From Aquisalimonas sp. 2447 (GTDB lineage Bacteria; Pseudomonadota; Gammaproteobacteria; Nitrococcales; Aquisalimonadaceae): DNA of 64,000 bases. A model generated the notes under the pieces. The model was given only the letters and a program-made list of their open reading frames with translations. It was not told the origin of the DNA and ran no database searches. The stretch spans positions 3,812,501-3,876,500 of the forward strand of contig NZ_CP050695.1 of assembly GCF_012044895.1 (NCBI RefSeq). Reading direction: 5' to 3'. Both the position numbers and the translations under genes were made by a program. Below are positions 35,671 to 44,779 of the stretch, piece by piece. Positions within the stretch are counted from its first letter, which is position 1. The number at the start of each line of letters is the position of its first letter.

Positions 35671-36876
35671 TCAGGCGTTGTACTGGCCGATGACCTGTTT
35701 CCCCAGTGCCATCATGTGCACCTGGTCCGGGCCGTCCGCCATGCGGCACCAGCGTGCATAGTTGAACGCCTCGGCCATGAAATAGTCCGCGGTGAAGCCG
35801 CCGGCGCCATGCATCTGGATGGCCATGTCCAGCACTTCGGAGGTGAGCTGCGGCACCATGATCTTGGCCATGGCGATGAGATCCCGGGCCTCCTTGGTGC
35901 CGTCGGTGTCCATCTTGGCCGCCGCTCGCAGGGTCAGCAGACGGGACATTTCCACCTTCGAGGCCATCACAGCGATGGACTCGCGCACGGAACCCTGCTG
36001 ACTGAGGCGACGGCCGAAGACTTCACGGTCCTCCACCCGCCGGCAGGCGAATTCCAGTGCCCGCTGCGCTGCGCCGATAAGGCGCATGCAGTGGTGGATG
36101 CGCCCCGGGCCCAGACGGCCCTGGGCTACCTCGAAGCCGCGCCCTTCGCCCAACAGCAGGTTCTCCTTCGGCACGCGCACGTTGTCGAACACCACCTCCG
36201 CATGCCCGCCCGGCTCTTCGTAGTAACCGAAGGTGCTCAGCGGCCGCACCACTTCCAGGCCCTTGGCATCCCGGGGCACCAGAATCTGTGTCTGCTGCAG
36301 GTGCCGGTTGGGGTTGTCCGGGTCCGACTTGCCCATGACGATGAAGATGGCGCAGCGCTCGTGCATGGCGTTGGTGATGAACCACTTGCGCCCGTTGATC
36401 ACGTAGTCGTCGCCATCCCGGGTGATGGACGTCTCGACATTGGTGGCATCACTGGAGGCCACCGCCGGCTCCGTCATGGCGAAGGCAGAGCGAATCTCCC
36501 CGTCCAGCAAAGGCTGCAGCCACTGCTGCTGTTGCGCGGGAGTGCCGTATTTCACGAACACTTCCATGTTGCCCGTATCCGGCGCATTACAGTTGAAGAC
36601 CTCGGCGGCCCAGAATACCCGGCCCATGATCTCGGCCAGGGGCGCGTATTCCAGATTGCTCAGACCCGGGCCAAAACGCTCGTCCGGCATGAACAGGTTC
36701 CACAGGCCCTCGGCCCGCGCCCTGGCCTTGAGATCCTCCAGGACCGGCGGCGACTTCCAACGCTCCTTCTGGACCTGCGCGCTGAACTCGTGCTCCGCGG
36801 GATAGACGTGTTCCTCCATGAACGCGGTCAGGCGTTGCTGAAGCTCACGCACATGGGATGGATGCTGGAAATCCAT
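35671..36876 (-). CDS. Acyl-CoA dehydrogenase
   Basis: A 401-aa FAD flavoenzyme of the acyl-CoA dehydrogenase family. FAD and substrate motifs are FAMTEPAVASSDATN and GRKWFITNAMHERC, with RIHHCMRLIGAAQRALE and the C-terminal QMHGAGGFTADYFMAE. The sequence most resembles ACAD11-like members. The start ATG 36876 follows GGAGGAGACTTCC; a longer upstream extension is not conserved. It is the first gene of a two-gene operon with the APH-like kinase and is divergent from the TRAP genes at 37074. Confidence 0.92.
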   Translation of the reverse strand: MDFQHPSHVRELQQRLTAFMEEHVYPAEHEFSAQVQKERWKSPPVLEDLKARARAEGLWNLFMPDERFGPGLSNLEYAPLAEIMGRVFWAAEVFNCNAPDTGNMEVFVKYGTPAQQQQWLQPLLDGEIRSAFAMTEPAVASSDATNVETSITRDGDDYVINGRKWFITNAMHERCAIFIVMGKSDPDNPNRHLQQTQILVPRDAKGLEVVRPLSTFGYYEEPGGHAEVVFDNVRVPKENLLLGEGRGFEVAQGRLGPGRIHHCMRLIGAAQRALEFACRRVEDREVFGRRLSQQGSVRESIAVMASKVEMSRLLTLRAAAKMDTDGTKEARDLIAMAKIMVPQLTSEVLDMAIQMHGAGGFTADYFMAEAFNYARWCRMADGPDQVHMMALGKQVIGQYNA

Positions 36877-37073
36877 GGAAGTCTCCTCCGGACGTCTCGT
36901 TGTTGTATTCGGTTTGCCAATGGTGTGCGACCAGGAACCGCGAGCCCGACAAATCTGTTGACACGCTCTCCCCAGCCGGTAGCTTGGTAACAGCGTTCTA
37001 CCAGACACCATAAGACAAAACGAGCGCAAGAACAGCTTGTCCCTGCCGGGGCCGACCATCGTCGGAGGAGAAT

Positions 37074-37595
37074 ATGTTCCTGCTGTCCTGGGTGGACCGC
37101 ATCAATTCCACTCTCGGGAAGATCGTGAGCTTCCTGATCTGGATCGGGATGGCCATCATCGTCTACGAGGTGATCGCACGGTACGTGTTCAACGCACCGT
37201 CGGTGTGGGCGCCGGGCTACACCCAGCGCATCTTTGCTGCGTACTTCGTGCTGATCGGGGCGTTCACGCTGATTCAGGGCGGACACGTGCGGGTGGACCT
37301 GCTCCTGAACACCCGCTCGCCGCGATGGAATGCCCTGGCGGATTTCCTCAATTACTCCGTGCTGGTGATCTGGGGGCTCGCGCTCTGCTACGAGGGCTGG
37401 CCCTACTTCTACGAGACCTGGGAATGGGGCGACACCGACGACAGCGCCCTGGGCCACCCCATGTGGCCGGTGATGCTGTCCCTGTTCATCGGTGCCGTGA
37501 TGATCACCGTGCAGGGCTGCGTGGAGATCCTTCGCTCACTGATCCTCCTGGTCCGTCCTGATCTGGACGTCAAACGAAGGGGCGTTGTTGTATGA
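37074..37595 (+). CDS. dctQ: TRAP transporter small permease DctQ
   Basis: A 173-aa membrane protein with four helices, the usual DctQ size. An HVRVDLLL segment matches the family motif. GGAGGAGAAT lies just upstream of the ATG. It overlaps the dctM gene by 4 nt and forms the small membrane subunit of a sodium-coupled TRAP importer. Confidence 0.9.
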   Translation: MFLLSWVDRINSTLGKIVSFLIWIGMAIIVYEVIARYVFNAPSVWAPGYTQRIFAAYFVLIGAFTLIQGGHVRVDLLLNTRSPRWNALADFLNYSVLVIWGLALCYEGWPYFYETWEWGDTDDSALGHPMWPVMLSLFIGAVMITVQGCVEILRSLILLVRPDLDVKRRGVVV

Positions 37596-38899
37596 GCCCG
37601 GAACTTCTCACGGTGGGCATGTTCGGGTCGCTGCTGATCCTGATCATGCTGGGCGTATCGCTGTCCTTTGCTTTGGGAGGGGTCGCAGTCGTCTTCACCC
37701 TGCTTCTCAGCGGCACAGCGGGGCTGTTCCCGATGATCTCCGCTGTCTTCGGCACCATGTGGTCGGTGCTGCTGGCCGCCATCCCACTGTTCGTTTTCAT
37801 GGGCGTGGCCCTGGGCCGCTCCCAGATTTCGGCGGACCTATATCGCGCATTCTACCTCTGGTCCGGCCGCGTCAATGGCGGCCTGTTGCTGGGAACCACC
37901 GGTTTCGCCTCGGTGCTCTCCGCCATGACCGGAAGTTGCGCCGCCTCCACCCTGACCACCGGTATGGTGGGCATGCCGGCCATGGAGCGCCATGGCTACG
38001 ACCGCTCCTTCGTGCTCGGCACCATTGGCGCAGCAGGCACTCTGGGCATTCTGATCCCGCCGTCCATCACGCTGATCGTTATCGGCCTGGTCACCGGGTT
38101 GTCGGTGGGACGGCTGTTCATGGGCGGCCTGATCGCCGGGCTGATCGTGATCACCGTGTTCCTCGTGTTCGTCACCATCAAGGCGCGCATGCGGCCGGAG
38201 CTGGCCCCGGCCACGAATGAGGCCGTCCCCATGCGGGACAAGATTAGATCGCTGCGGTCGGTGATTGCCCCGTTGCTGATCATCGTGGTGGTGCTGTCGT
38301 CGATTTTCATGGGCCTCGCCACACCCACGGAAGCCGCCGGCGTCGGTGCTGCCGCCGTGGTGGTCGCCGTCGCCCTGCGCGGCGAACTGACCTTGAAGTT
38401 CATCCGCGAGGTGAGCTACTCCACCGCCTCCACCACGGGCATGGTGATCTGGATCGTGTTCGGGGCAGCGTCCTTCGTGACCGTCTACTCCGGGGCGGGA
38501 GGCATCCAGTTCCTGCAGCGCGTTCTCCTCGGCATCGAAGTGGAACCGTGGATGCTGATCGTGATCATGCAGCTCATCGGGCTGGTCCTGGGCATGTTCC
38601 TGGACCCCATCGGCATCATCCTGCTGGTGTTGCCGATCTTCTTCCCGGTGGTGCAGATGCTGGGCTTTGATCCACTCTGGTTTGCGGTGATCTTCCAGCT
38701 CAACCTGTGCATCGGCTACATCACACCCCCGTTCGGCTACAACATCTTCTACCTGAAGAGTCTGAGTCCGAACACGCCCATTCTCGATCTGTACAAGGCG
38801 GTGTTCCCGTACGTGCTGCTGATGCTGGCGTGTGGCGTGGTTTTCCTGCTTTTCCCCAGCATCCTGGTGGATGGCATCGAGCTGCTGTATCGCGGCTGA
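37592..38899 (+). CDS. dctM: TRAP transporter large permease DctM
   Basis: A 435-aa twelve-helix-type DctM subunit. Family landmarks include MTGSCAASTLTTGMVGMPAM, GTLGILIPPSITLIVIGLVT and the late GYITPPFGYNIFYLK. It overlaps dctQ by 4 nt and is followed 45 bp later by an M20 amidohydrolase. A DctP-type binding protein is encoded on the opposite strand at 41022-42083 and probably serves it. Confidence 0.93.
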   Translation: MSPELLTVGMFGSLLILIMLGVSLSFALGGVAVVFTLLLSGTAGLFPMISAVFGTMWSVLLAAIPLFVFMGVALGRSQISADLYRAFYLWSGRVNGGLLLGTTGFASVLSAMTGSCAASTLTTGMVGMPAMERHGYDRSFVLGTIGAAGTLGILIPPSITLIVIGLVTGLSVGRLFMGGLIAGLIVITVFLVFVTIKARMRPELAPATNEAVPMRDKIRSLRSVIAPLLIIVVVLSSIFMGLATPTEAAGVGAAAVVVAVALRGELTLKFIREVSYSTASTTGMVIWIVFGAASFVTVYSGAGGIQFLQRVLLGIEVEPWMLIVIMQLIGLVLGMFLDPIGIILLVLPIFFPVVQMLGFDPLWFAVIFQLNLCIGYITPPFGYNIFYLKSLSPNTPILDLYKAVFPYVLLMLACGVVFLLFPSILVDGIELLYRG

Positions 38900-38944
38900 T
38901 GAAGACCACCGGGCCGCTGGGGCACAGCCCGTGAGGTATCGCCC

Positions 38945-40126
38945 ATGACCGTGGGACCGGAACGACTGGAACGACTGGTGGACTTCCGCCGGGAACTGCA
39001 CCGTCACCCGGAACTCGGCTTCCAGGAACAGGAGACGGCCCGGCGCGTCCAGGAGCAACTGGACGCCCTGGGCGTTGCCTATGAAGCAGGCATTGGCGGC
39101 ACCGGCATCGTTGCCTGGCTGCAGGGGCGCGGAGGCCCTGCAGCCGCGGCGGTGGGCCTGCGCGCCGACATGGATGCGCTGCCACTGGAGGAGCACAGCG
39201 GCGTGCCCTACGCCTCCGTGAATCCCGGTCGCATGCACGCCTGCGGCCATGACGGTCACACCACCATGCTGCTGGGGGCCATCGAGGAACTCCAGGCCCG
39301 TGACGACTTTGCCGGCACGGTGTACTTCGTGTTCCAGCCGGCGGAGGAAGGTGTCGGTGGCGGCAAGGCCATGGTTGGCGAGGGCCTGTTCCAGCGCTTC
39401 CCCATGGACGAGATCTATGCGCTGCACAACTGGCCGGGGCTACCGGTGGGCCGCTTCGGTCTCATACCCGGGCCCATCATGGCCAGTGGCGATCGGGTGG
39501 ACATCACCATTCGCGGGCGCGGCGGGCACGGCGGCATGAACCCTCACGGCTGCATCGACCCGGTGCGCATCGCCGCCGACCTGATCCAGCGCGCCCACAC
39601 CATCGTGTCCCGCGAAGTGGACCCGCTGCAGCCGGCGGTGTTGAGCATCTGCGCCGTGCAGAGCGGCGACCTGGCCGGCTTCAATGTGATTCCGGACACC
39701 GCGGTGCTGTCCGGCACCCTGCGTGCGCTGGACCCGGCCGTCGGCGAACGGCTGCGGCAGTCCCTGCGCGGACTGTGCGAGAGCCTGGCGCAATACCACG
39801 GCGCGACCATCGATGTGCGTATTGACGACACCTTCCTGGTCACCATGAACGACCCCGATGCCACGGAACTGGGCCGCGACGTCATCCGGCGCCGTTACGG
39901 TGAGGACACCCTGCAGGCGGGCCACCAGCCGAGCATGGGCAGCGAGGATTTCTCCTTCATGCTCAACGAGTGCCGTGGTGCCTACGTGCACGTCGGCTCC
40001 CGGGATGATGAGCATCGTCAGCCCCTGCACAGCCAGGAGTACGACTTCAACGACCGGATCATCCCCACCGGCATCGAACTGCTGTCCGGCCTGGCGATGG
40101 AATCACTGGCGCGGCGGCGATCATGA
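38945..40126 (+). CDS. M20 family amidohydrolase (hippurate/N-acyl-amino-acid hydrolase type)
   Basis: A 393-aa cytosolic metalloenzyme. It shows RRELHRHPELGFQE, the metal site ACGHDGHTTMLLG, the catalytic glutamates in FQPAEEG, and the C-terminal MGSEDFSF. These enzymes cleave the amide bond of N-acyl amino acids, hippurate or indole-acetyl conjugates. It sits directly behind the TRAP permease genes, so its substrate is probably what the TRAP system imports. The 3' end overlaps the next gene by 4 nt. Confidence 0.9.
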   Translation: MTVGPERLERLVDFRRELHRHPELGFQEQETARRVQEQLDALGVAYEAGIGGTGIVAWLQGRGGPAAAAVGLRADMDALPLEEHSGVPYASVNPGRMHACGHDGHTTMLLGAIEELQARDDFAGTVYFVFQPAEEGVGGGKAMVGEGLFQRFPMDEIYALHNWPGLPVGRFGLIPGPIMASGDRVDITIRGRGGHGGMNPHGCIDPVRIAADLIQRAHTIVSREVDPLQPAVLSICAVQSGDLAGFNVIPDTAVLSGTLRALDPAVGERLRQSLRGLCESLAQYHGATIDVRIDDTFLVTMNDPDATELGRDVIRRRYGEDTLQAGHQPSMGSEDFSFMLNECRGAYVHVGSRDDEHRQPLHSQEYDFNDRIIPTGIELLSGLAMESLARRRS

Positions 40127-40959
40127 CCATGGCGGCATCCACCGAATACGAATACAACCCGCACGTCCACGTGCCGGACGTGGCCCGGTACGTGGAAGAC
40201 GCAGCGGAAGCCAGCCGCATGGTTCGGAAGCGGGTAACGGGGGTCTATGATGTCGCCTATGGTGAGCGACCGTTAATGACCTGCGACATCTTTCCCGCCG
40301 GCCCTGACGCCCCCGTGCATGCGTTCTTCCACGGCGGCTACTGGCGGGGGCGGGACAAGGCGGATTACAGCTTCATGGCGCCGGTGTTCCAGGACGCCGG
40401 GGTCACCCTGGTGCTTCCCAACTACAGTCTCTGCCCAGAGGTCGATCTGGAAACCATCGTCGCGGACACCGCGTCCTTCTTTCACTGGCTGGCGAAGAAC
40501 ATCCGGGGGCACGGCGGGAACCCGGATCGCATCACTGCCTCCGGGCATTCCGCCGGGGCCCATCTGGTGGCCATGGCCCATGCGGCGGACCGGGCGGATG
40601 CCCCACCACCGGGACTGGTACGCAAGGCCGTTCTGATCAGCGGCCTGTACGATCTGCGTCCGGTGGTGGACACCACCGTCAACGCCGACATCGGGCTGAC
40701 GGACACCACGGCGCGCCGGTTAAGTCCCATCCGCCACCTGCCCCACCGATCCCTGGAATTGTCCCTGTATGTCGGAGGCGGAGAAACGCAGTCGTGGATT
40801 GCCCAGTCCCGGGGTTTCCTGGCAGTGCTTCAGCGCGCCGGTTACGCCGCGTCGCTGGACGTGCTGGGCAACCACAATCACTACTCCATCGCGGCCGAGC
40901 TTGGAAACGGGCAAAGCCCGCTGGCGCGTGCCTGCGTGGATGCGGCGCGGTCCGTATGA
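40123..40959 (+). CDS. Alpha/beta hydrolase, kynurenine-formamidase-like
   Basis: A 278-aa serine hydrolase. The oxyanion-hole motif HGGYWR at about 65-70 is the kynurenine formamidase (KynB-like) mark. GHSAGAHL holds the nucleophile and NHNHYS carries the late histidine. It overlaps the M20 amidohydrolase by 4 nt (ATGA), so the two enzymes probably act in sequence on an imported amide. A true role in tryptophan breakdown is not supported, as no kynureninase or TDO gene is nearby. Confidence 0.82.
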   Translation: MTMAASTEYEYNPHVHVPDVARYVEDAAEASRMVRKRVTGVYDVAYGERPLMTCDIFPAGPDAPVHAFFHGGYWRGRDKADYSFMAPVFQDAGVTLVLPNYSLCPEVDLETIVADTASFFHWLAKNIRGHGGNPDRITASGHSAGAHLVAMAHAADRADAPPPGLVRKAVLISGLYDLRPVVDTTVNADIGLTDTTARRLSPIRHLPHRSLELSLYVGGGETQSWIAQSRGFLAVLQRAGYAASLDVLGNHNHYSIAAELGNGQSPLARACVDAARSV

Positions 40960-40974
40960 TGCCGTCGCAACGAA

Positions 40975-41000
40975 CGAAGCCGGCCCACGGGCCGGCTTCG
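40975..41000. terminator. Terminator-like hairpin between convergent genes
   Basis: A perfect 12-bp stem CGAAGCCGGCCC/GGGCCGGCTTCG with an AC loop. It has no U-run on either side, so it may act through Rho or simply protect 3' ends. Confidence 0.55.
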
Positions 41001-41021
41001 TGACGGGCTCCTTCCGGCCGT

Positions 41022-42083
41022 CTAGATCTTGCCGGTCATCTCCATGAACTCGTGGAGGATGGCACCCACCTTGCCGGAGTACTCGGGATCGTTTTCCGAG
41101 ACCTCGTCCACCACCTCCATGGTGTACTGGCGCATGGCTTCCATGACCTCGTCCTCCATCTGGATGATTTCGCCATCGTAGTCGTTGACGAATTCTTCCA
41201 TGTGCTGGTAATCGCGCCTCCGGATCAGTGAACTACAGTCGATGCTGGTGGCACGCAGGGCAGCGTCCAGAACCACCTTGTGGTCCTCGCCCAGTGCGTT
41301 CCAATTGTCCATGTTGATGATGACCTCGCCGTTGGTATGTGCCACCAGATTCGGCTGCAGAATGTAGTCGTTGACCTCCTGCAGATTCATGCCCCAACCC
41401 GTGGCAACACCGCCCCAGTGCACGCCGTCGGCGACACCGGTCTGAAGGGCCTGATACAGCTCGCCGCCGTCAATGGCAACGGGCGCCGCGCCCATTTTCT
41501 CGAACACCCGCGCCGCGGTCCCGGTGGAACGGATGTTGAACCCCTCGAAATCACTCAGGGTCCGTATTGGCTCGTTGGACCAGACTGCAATACCCGCCGA
41601 GGAGTACGGACCCAGCTGGTATACGCCGCGTTCCGCGTACGCTTCGCGGATAATATCCAGCGCACCCATGTGGTAGAAGAACATGTGCATTTCTTCGTGG
41701 CTATCCCACGTGGCCAGGTTGCCGTTCAGGTGCCCCGCCACAGGGATCTGGCCGATCCAGTAGGACGGCCAGGTGAACGCGCTGTCCAGCGTGCCGCGGG
41801 CGACGGCCCGCAGGGTATCCCCGGTGGAGACCACCGATCCCGGGGGATGGATCTCGATTTCCAGTTCGCCGTCGGTCCCTTCAGTGACCCGCTTGGCGAA
41901 TTCCCTGAAAATCTCGTCGTAGTACCAGACCCCCTCCGGCCAGTGGGTCTGCATCCGCCACTTGATGGGTTCATTGCGGGATGCGATGACCGCAGGCGCA
42001 CCCACGGCCGCAGCGGCACCCGCGGAGGCAGTTGCCCCGACCTTCAGGAAGTTCCGGCGTGACATGGATCGATCATCGTTCAT
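41022..42083 (-). CDS. dctP: TRAP transporter substrate-binding protein DctP (Tat signal)
   Basis: A 353-aa periplasmic binding protein. The N-terminus carries a Tat signal (SRRNFLKVGATASAGAAAA), unusual for TRAP receptors but seen in the YiaO/DctP subgroup that binds keto acids and amides. The body contains WPEGVWYYDEIFREFAKRV and GVADGVHWGGVATGWGMN. The start is ATG 42083, with GGAGGAG upstream. It faces the dctQM-amidohydrolase-hydrolase operon and probably supplies its binding protein. The ligand is unknown. Confidence 0.88.
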   Translation of the reverse strand: MNDDRSMSRRNFLKVGATASAGAAAAVGAPAVIASRNEPIKWRMQTHWPEGVWYYDEIFREFAKRVTEGTDGELEIEIHPPGSVVSTGDTLRAVARGTLDSAFTWPSYWIGQIPVAGHLNGNLATWDSHEEMHMFFYHMGALDIIREAYAERGVYQLGPYSSAGIAVWSNEPIRTLSDFEGFNIRSTGTAARVFEKMGAAPVAIDGGELYQALQTGVADGVHWGGVATGWGMNLQEVNDYILQPNLVAHTNGEVIINMDNWNALGEDHKVVLDAALRATSIDCSSLIRRRDYQHMEEFVNDYDGEIIQMEDEVMEAMRQYTMEVVDEVSENDPEYSGKVGAILHEFMEMTGKI

Positions 42084-42266
42084 GGTTCTCTCCTCCAGGC
42101 GACGACGCCTTGTAGTGATCATTGTCCGCCGGGGGGTGCTGGTATCTGATTCCCCCGGAGAACAGTGTTATTACGCTACTGTACGGACGACGTTTGTCAA
42201 CTTGATTCGGTGCTGCGGCGAAACAAAATCGGAAAGGAGTACCGATGATCACTTCATGGCGGCCGA

Positions 42267-43004
42267 CTATTTCATCTCGAATCCGCGCTGGCGCAGGAAA
42301 TCGCGCATGTGGGGGCGCGTCTTGTCGGTAAACAGCACGCTGATCTGATCACTCCACGTCGCGGTCTTCTGATTGCTGCTGCGACGCTGGTAATAGGCAT
42401 TCATGGTCTTGTCGAAGGCGTCCACGGCGGCTGCTTCACCGTCATCGTGGTAACGGTCCTCCTTGAGAATGGCGTCCGGGGGCAGCCGCGGCTTGATCTC
42501 CGGCGCCTGATCCGGATAGCCGAGGCACAGCCCGAACACCGGGTAGACGTCATCGGGCAGCTCCAGCAGCGCACTGATCTGCTCGGGGTTGTTGCGAATG
42601 CCGCCGATGTAGCAGATGCCGAGATCCGCGGATTCAGCGGCCACCACCACGTTCTGGGCGAACAGGGCCGCATCCACCGTGGCGATGATGAACTGCTCGG
42701 TCATGCCACGCTGCGGCTCGCGCCCGGTCCGCTCGGTGGCCTCGAATACCCGCTTCATGTCCGCGCAGAACACCAGGAACTCCGAACAGCTGGCCACGTA
42801 CGGTTGCCCACCGGCCAACTCGGCGATGCGCTCCCGCTTCTCCGCGGCACGGACGCGGATCACGGTGGTCGCCTGGACATGACTGGAGGTGGCAGCGCTC
42901 TGGCCGGCCTCAAGCAGGGAGCGGAAAAGCGGCTCCGGGATCGCTCGATCCTCGAACTTGCGAATGGAGCGGTGCGACTGAAGCTGCTCGATCACTGAAT
43001 TCAT
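42267..43004 (-). CDS. NADPH nitroreductase, NfsA type
   Basis: A 245-aa FMN-dependent nitroreductase. It opens with the NfsA pattern IEQLQSHRSIRKFEDR and has QSAATSSHVQA and GICYIGGIRNN, typical of oxygen-insensitive NfsA/FRP members. The start ATG 43004 is chosen because the longer frame lacks homologous sequence. It reduces nitroaromatics or quinones in the cytosol. It lies upstream of dctP on the same strand with 183 bp between; a shared promoter cannot be excluded. Confidence 0.88.
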   Translation of the reverse strand: MNSVIEQLQSHRSIRKFEDRAIPEPLFRSLLEAGQSAATSSHVQATTVIRVRAAEKRERIAELAGGQPYVASCSEFLVFCADMKRVFEATERTGREPQRGMTEQFIIATVDAALFAQNVVVAAESADLGICYIGGIRNNPEQISALLELPDDVYPVFGLCLGYPDQAPEIKPRLPPDAILKEDRYHDDGEAAAVDAFDKTMNAYYQRRSSNQKTATWSDQISVLFTDKTRPHMRDFLRQRGFEMK

Positions 43005-43207
43005 CGGTGGAAGGGTCCTGTTGTCGGCAACTGAAAGAACCCGGCAGCAGGCCGGGGCGGTTAAAGCAGCCTGTGTAATCATCCAGCGCGGCGATCTGGA
43101 AAAGCCTGGAAACAGACACCGGCGGACCCGTAACACTGTCATGCGCCAGGCCTGACTGAGGCAAGACGCTGGTCACTGCTTCCGTAGATAATGCCACATA
43201 CCAATCT

Positions 43208-44032
43208 TCAGCGTGCCGCCAGGGCACTGAAGTCATCGCGATATCCCTGTAGTCGCCCACGAATGCTGCTGCGCTGGCGGTCGCTCAGCCCGGCCAGGAG
43301 ACCGTGGGTGCAATCCAGCGAGACCTCGCGGCTGTCCGTGCGCGCCCGCCGCAGCGGCTCGGGGCGCGACTCGGCGTCGAGCCACCATTCCCGCAGGAAC
43401 GTCTCCAGCTCCGCCGGCGACGGATCGCCACCCAGGAGGCTCACGAACTGCTGATCACGGCGTGCACGCCACTCGAGCCATTGGTCGGTGACATCGGGAA
43501 GCCGCCCGTGGCATGCCGCAAACCGCTCCCGCTGCCCGGCAGAGAGATCCCCCGTCCACGACTCCACCCGCTCAATGACACGACTGGCCCCCGTGGGCGC
43601 AATCTCCTCGGCATACTCCGTTCTGCCGTCGGCGAGCTGTTGCTCCAGGTGCGCGATCTGCGCCGATGACAAACGACGCAGGGTGGCCGCGGCGAACGGG
43701 ATCAGATCCTCCACCGTCGCTCGGAGCAGCGCTTCGCCGGCGTCGAAACCTGCTTCCAGCTCGTCTCGTGAGGTGGCGGGGTTATCCAGCAGGGCTTCGG
43801 CATCGTCCATCAACGCCACCAGTTCCGGCAGACGCTCCGCACGGTGAAAATCCCGATACGCCTGGAGGTCCATACGGACATCACGGCGCTGGTCACGATC
43901 CAGGTCCAGGTAGCTGGCAACGCGCCGGGCCGCGAACCAGTCTCCGTACTCATAGGCGAATTCCAGCCGGCTGCACGCCGAAAGTGTGAGGATCAGCGTG
44001 ATCAGGAGCACGACGGGACGCAGGCAGGACAT
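43208..44032 (-). CDS. DUF6279 family lipoprotein
   Basis: A 274-aa exported lipoprotein. The signal peptide LRPVVLLITLILTLSACS ends in the lipobox LSAC, with Cys20 as the lipidated residue. The mature part is helical, with the family's RVASYLDLDRDQRRDVR region near residue 40. The function of this family is unknown. The first mature residues are SR, so the outer membrane is the likely destination. Neighbours are unrelated. Confidence 0.75.
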   Translation of the reverse strand: MSCLRPVVLLITLILTLSACSRLEFAYEYGDWFAARRVASYLDLDRDQRRDVRMDLQAYRDFHRAERLPELVALMDDAEALLDNPATSRDELEAGFDAGEALLRATVEDLIPFAAATLRRLSSAQIAHLEQQLADGRTEYAEEIAPTGASRVIERVESWTGDLSAGQRERFAACHGRLPDVTDQWLEWRARRDQQFVSLLGGDPSPAELETFLREWWLDAESRPEPLRRARTDSREVSLDCTHGLLAGLSDRQRSSIRGRLQGYRDDFSALAAR

Positions 44033-44212
44033 GACGACACCTCACCCCGCGAGGGGACTCAGGCACAGGTCGAGACAGCCTCCCAGGTGCCCGCGTTGAC
44101 GATAGCGACGGAAGGACGGACCACCCCGTAGACCGCCAGCAGGAGAACAGGTTCAGCGGCCCACGCTGCTGCTCATTGGAGTGGACACCGCGTGACCACG
44201 ACCGGCTGCCCC

Positions 44213-44560
44213 TCAAGGCGCCAGATCGTCAGGCACTCTGACCTCAGCCAGGAGTTCCCGCAGGGTATCGACGAGATCGTCCATGGCGTCCTGGGCGACC
44301 ATGGCGTTCACTCCGCACTCGTACATGTAGGCCCGCAGACGCTCCTGTCCGTCAACGCACCAGGGATGCTCGGTGTCCAGCACCACACCACTCCCCTTGC
44401 TGGCAAAGCACAGCGCACCGGCAGAACGGCCGTCACTCACTTCGAGATCCACCAGCAGGCCCACGAATTCATCGCTGGCCCACCAGCGGGTTCCGGCCAC
44501 CATGATGAACGCCGGCCCGAACGGCAGCACGCCGGGGACGTCAGGGCCTGGTCTGCTCAT
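44213..44560 (-). CDS. Hypothetical protein
   Basis: A 115-aa soluble protein with no recognised domain. Visible features are a WWASDEFVGLLVDLEV core and an acidic C-terminal helix (LVDTLRELLAEVRVPDD). The start ATG 44560 has GGGAG about 7 nt upstream. It is divergent from the first large lipoprotein gene; the 219 bp between them hold two copies of a TGTAAGG direct repeat, so both may be under one response regulator. Confidence 0.6.
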   Translation of the reverse strand: MSRPGPDVPGVLPFGPAFIMVAGTRWWASDEFVGLLVDLEVSDGRSAGALCFASKGSGVVLDTEHPWCVDGQERLRAYMYECGVNAMVAQDAMDDLVDTLRELLAEVRVPDDLAP

Positions 44561-44581
44561 TAAATCTCCCACCCGACCGTT

Positions 44582-44599
44582 TGTAAGGTATTTGTAAGG
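44582..44599 (+). promoter_or_regulatory. 11-bp-period direct repeat (OmpR-type site), copy 1
   Basis: TGTAAGG at 44582-44588 and again at 44593-44599, spaced 11 bp start to start as in response-regulator half-sites. It lies 22 bp upstream of the gene at 44213-44560. Confidence 0.6.
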
Positions 44600-44710
44600 T
44601 GCCGTCCGGCACCCTCGCAAACAGGCTCCATATCACTCTGCCGGCAGCGTACGCCTGCCCTCTGAGCCGCCTCCACCGAAGCGGTGACGAAACCCACGGC
44701 CGGGGTTGTA

Positions 44711-44728
44711 TGTAAGGCCCATGTAAGG
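44711..44728 (+). promoter_or_regulatory. 11-bp-period direct repeat (OmpR-type site), copy 2
   Basis: TGTAAGG at 44711-44717 and 44722-44728, with the same period and orientation as copy 1. Both copies are followed by TGC. It lies about 50 bp upstream of the lipoprotein start at 44780. Confidence 0.6.
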
Positions 44729-44779
44729 TGCGCGCCCGTAGGGTTGTGTGCAGAACAAACGAACAAGAAGGATACCGCC

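Noticed and set aside
37838-39427. 529-codon frame opposite dctM
   Set aside because: His/Gln/Asp-rich shadow of the TRAP permease; no start site and no recognisable motif.
40123-40959. Kynurenine pathway gene
   Set aside because: The HGGYWR motif fits formamidases, but no tryptophan dioxygenase or kynureninase gene is nearby, so a pathway name would be overreach.
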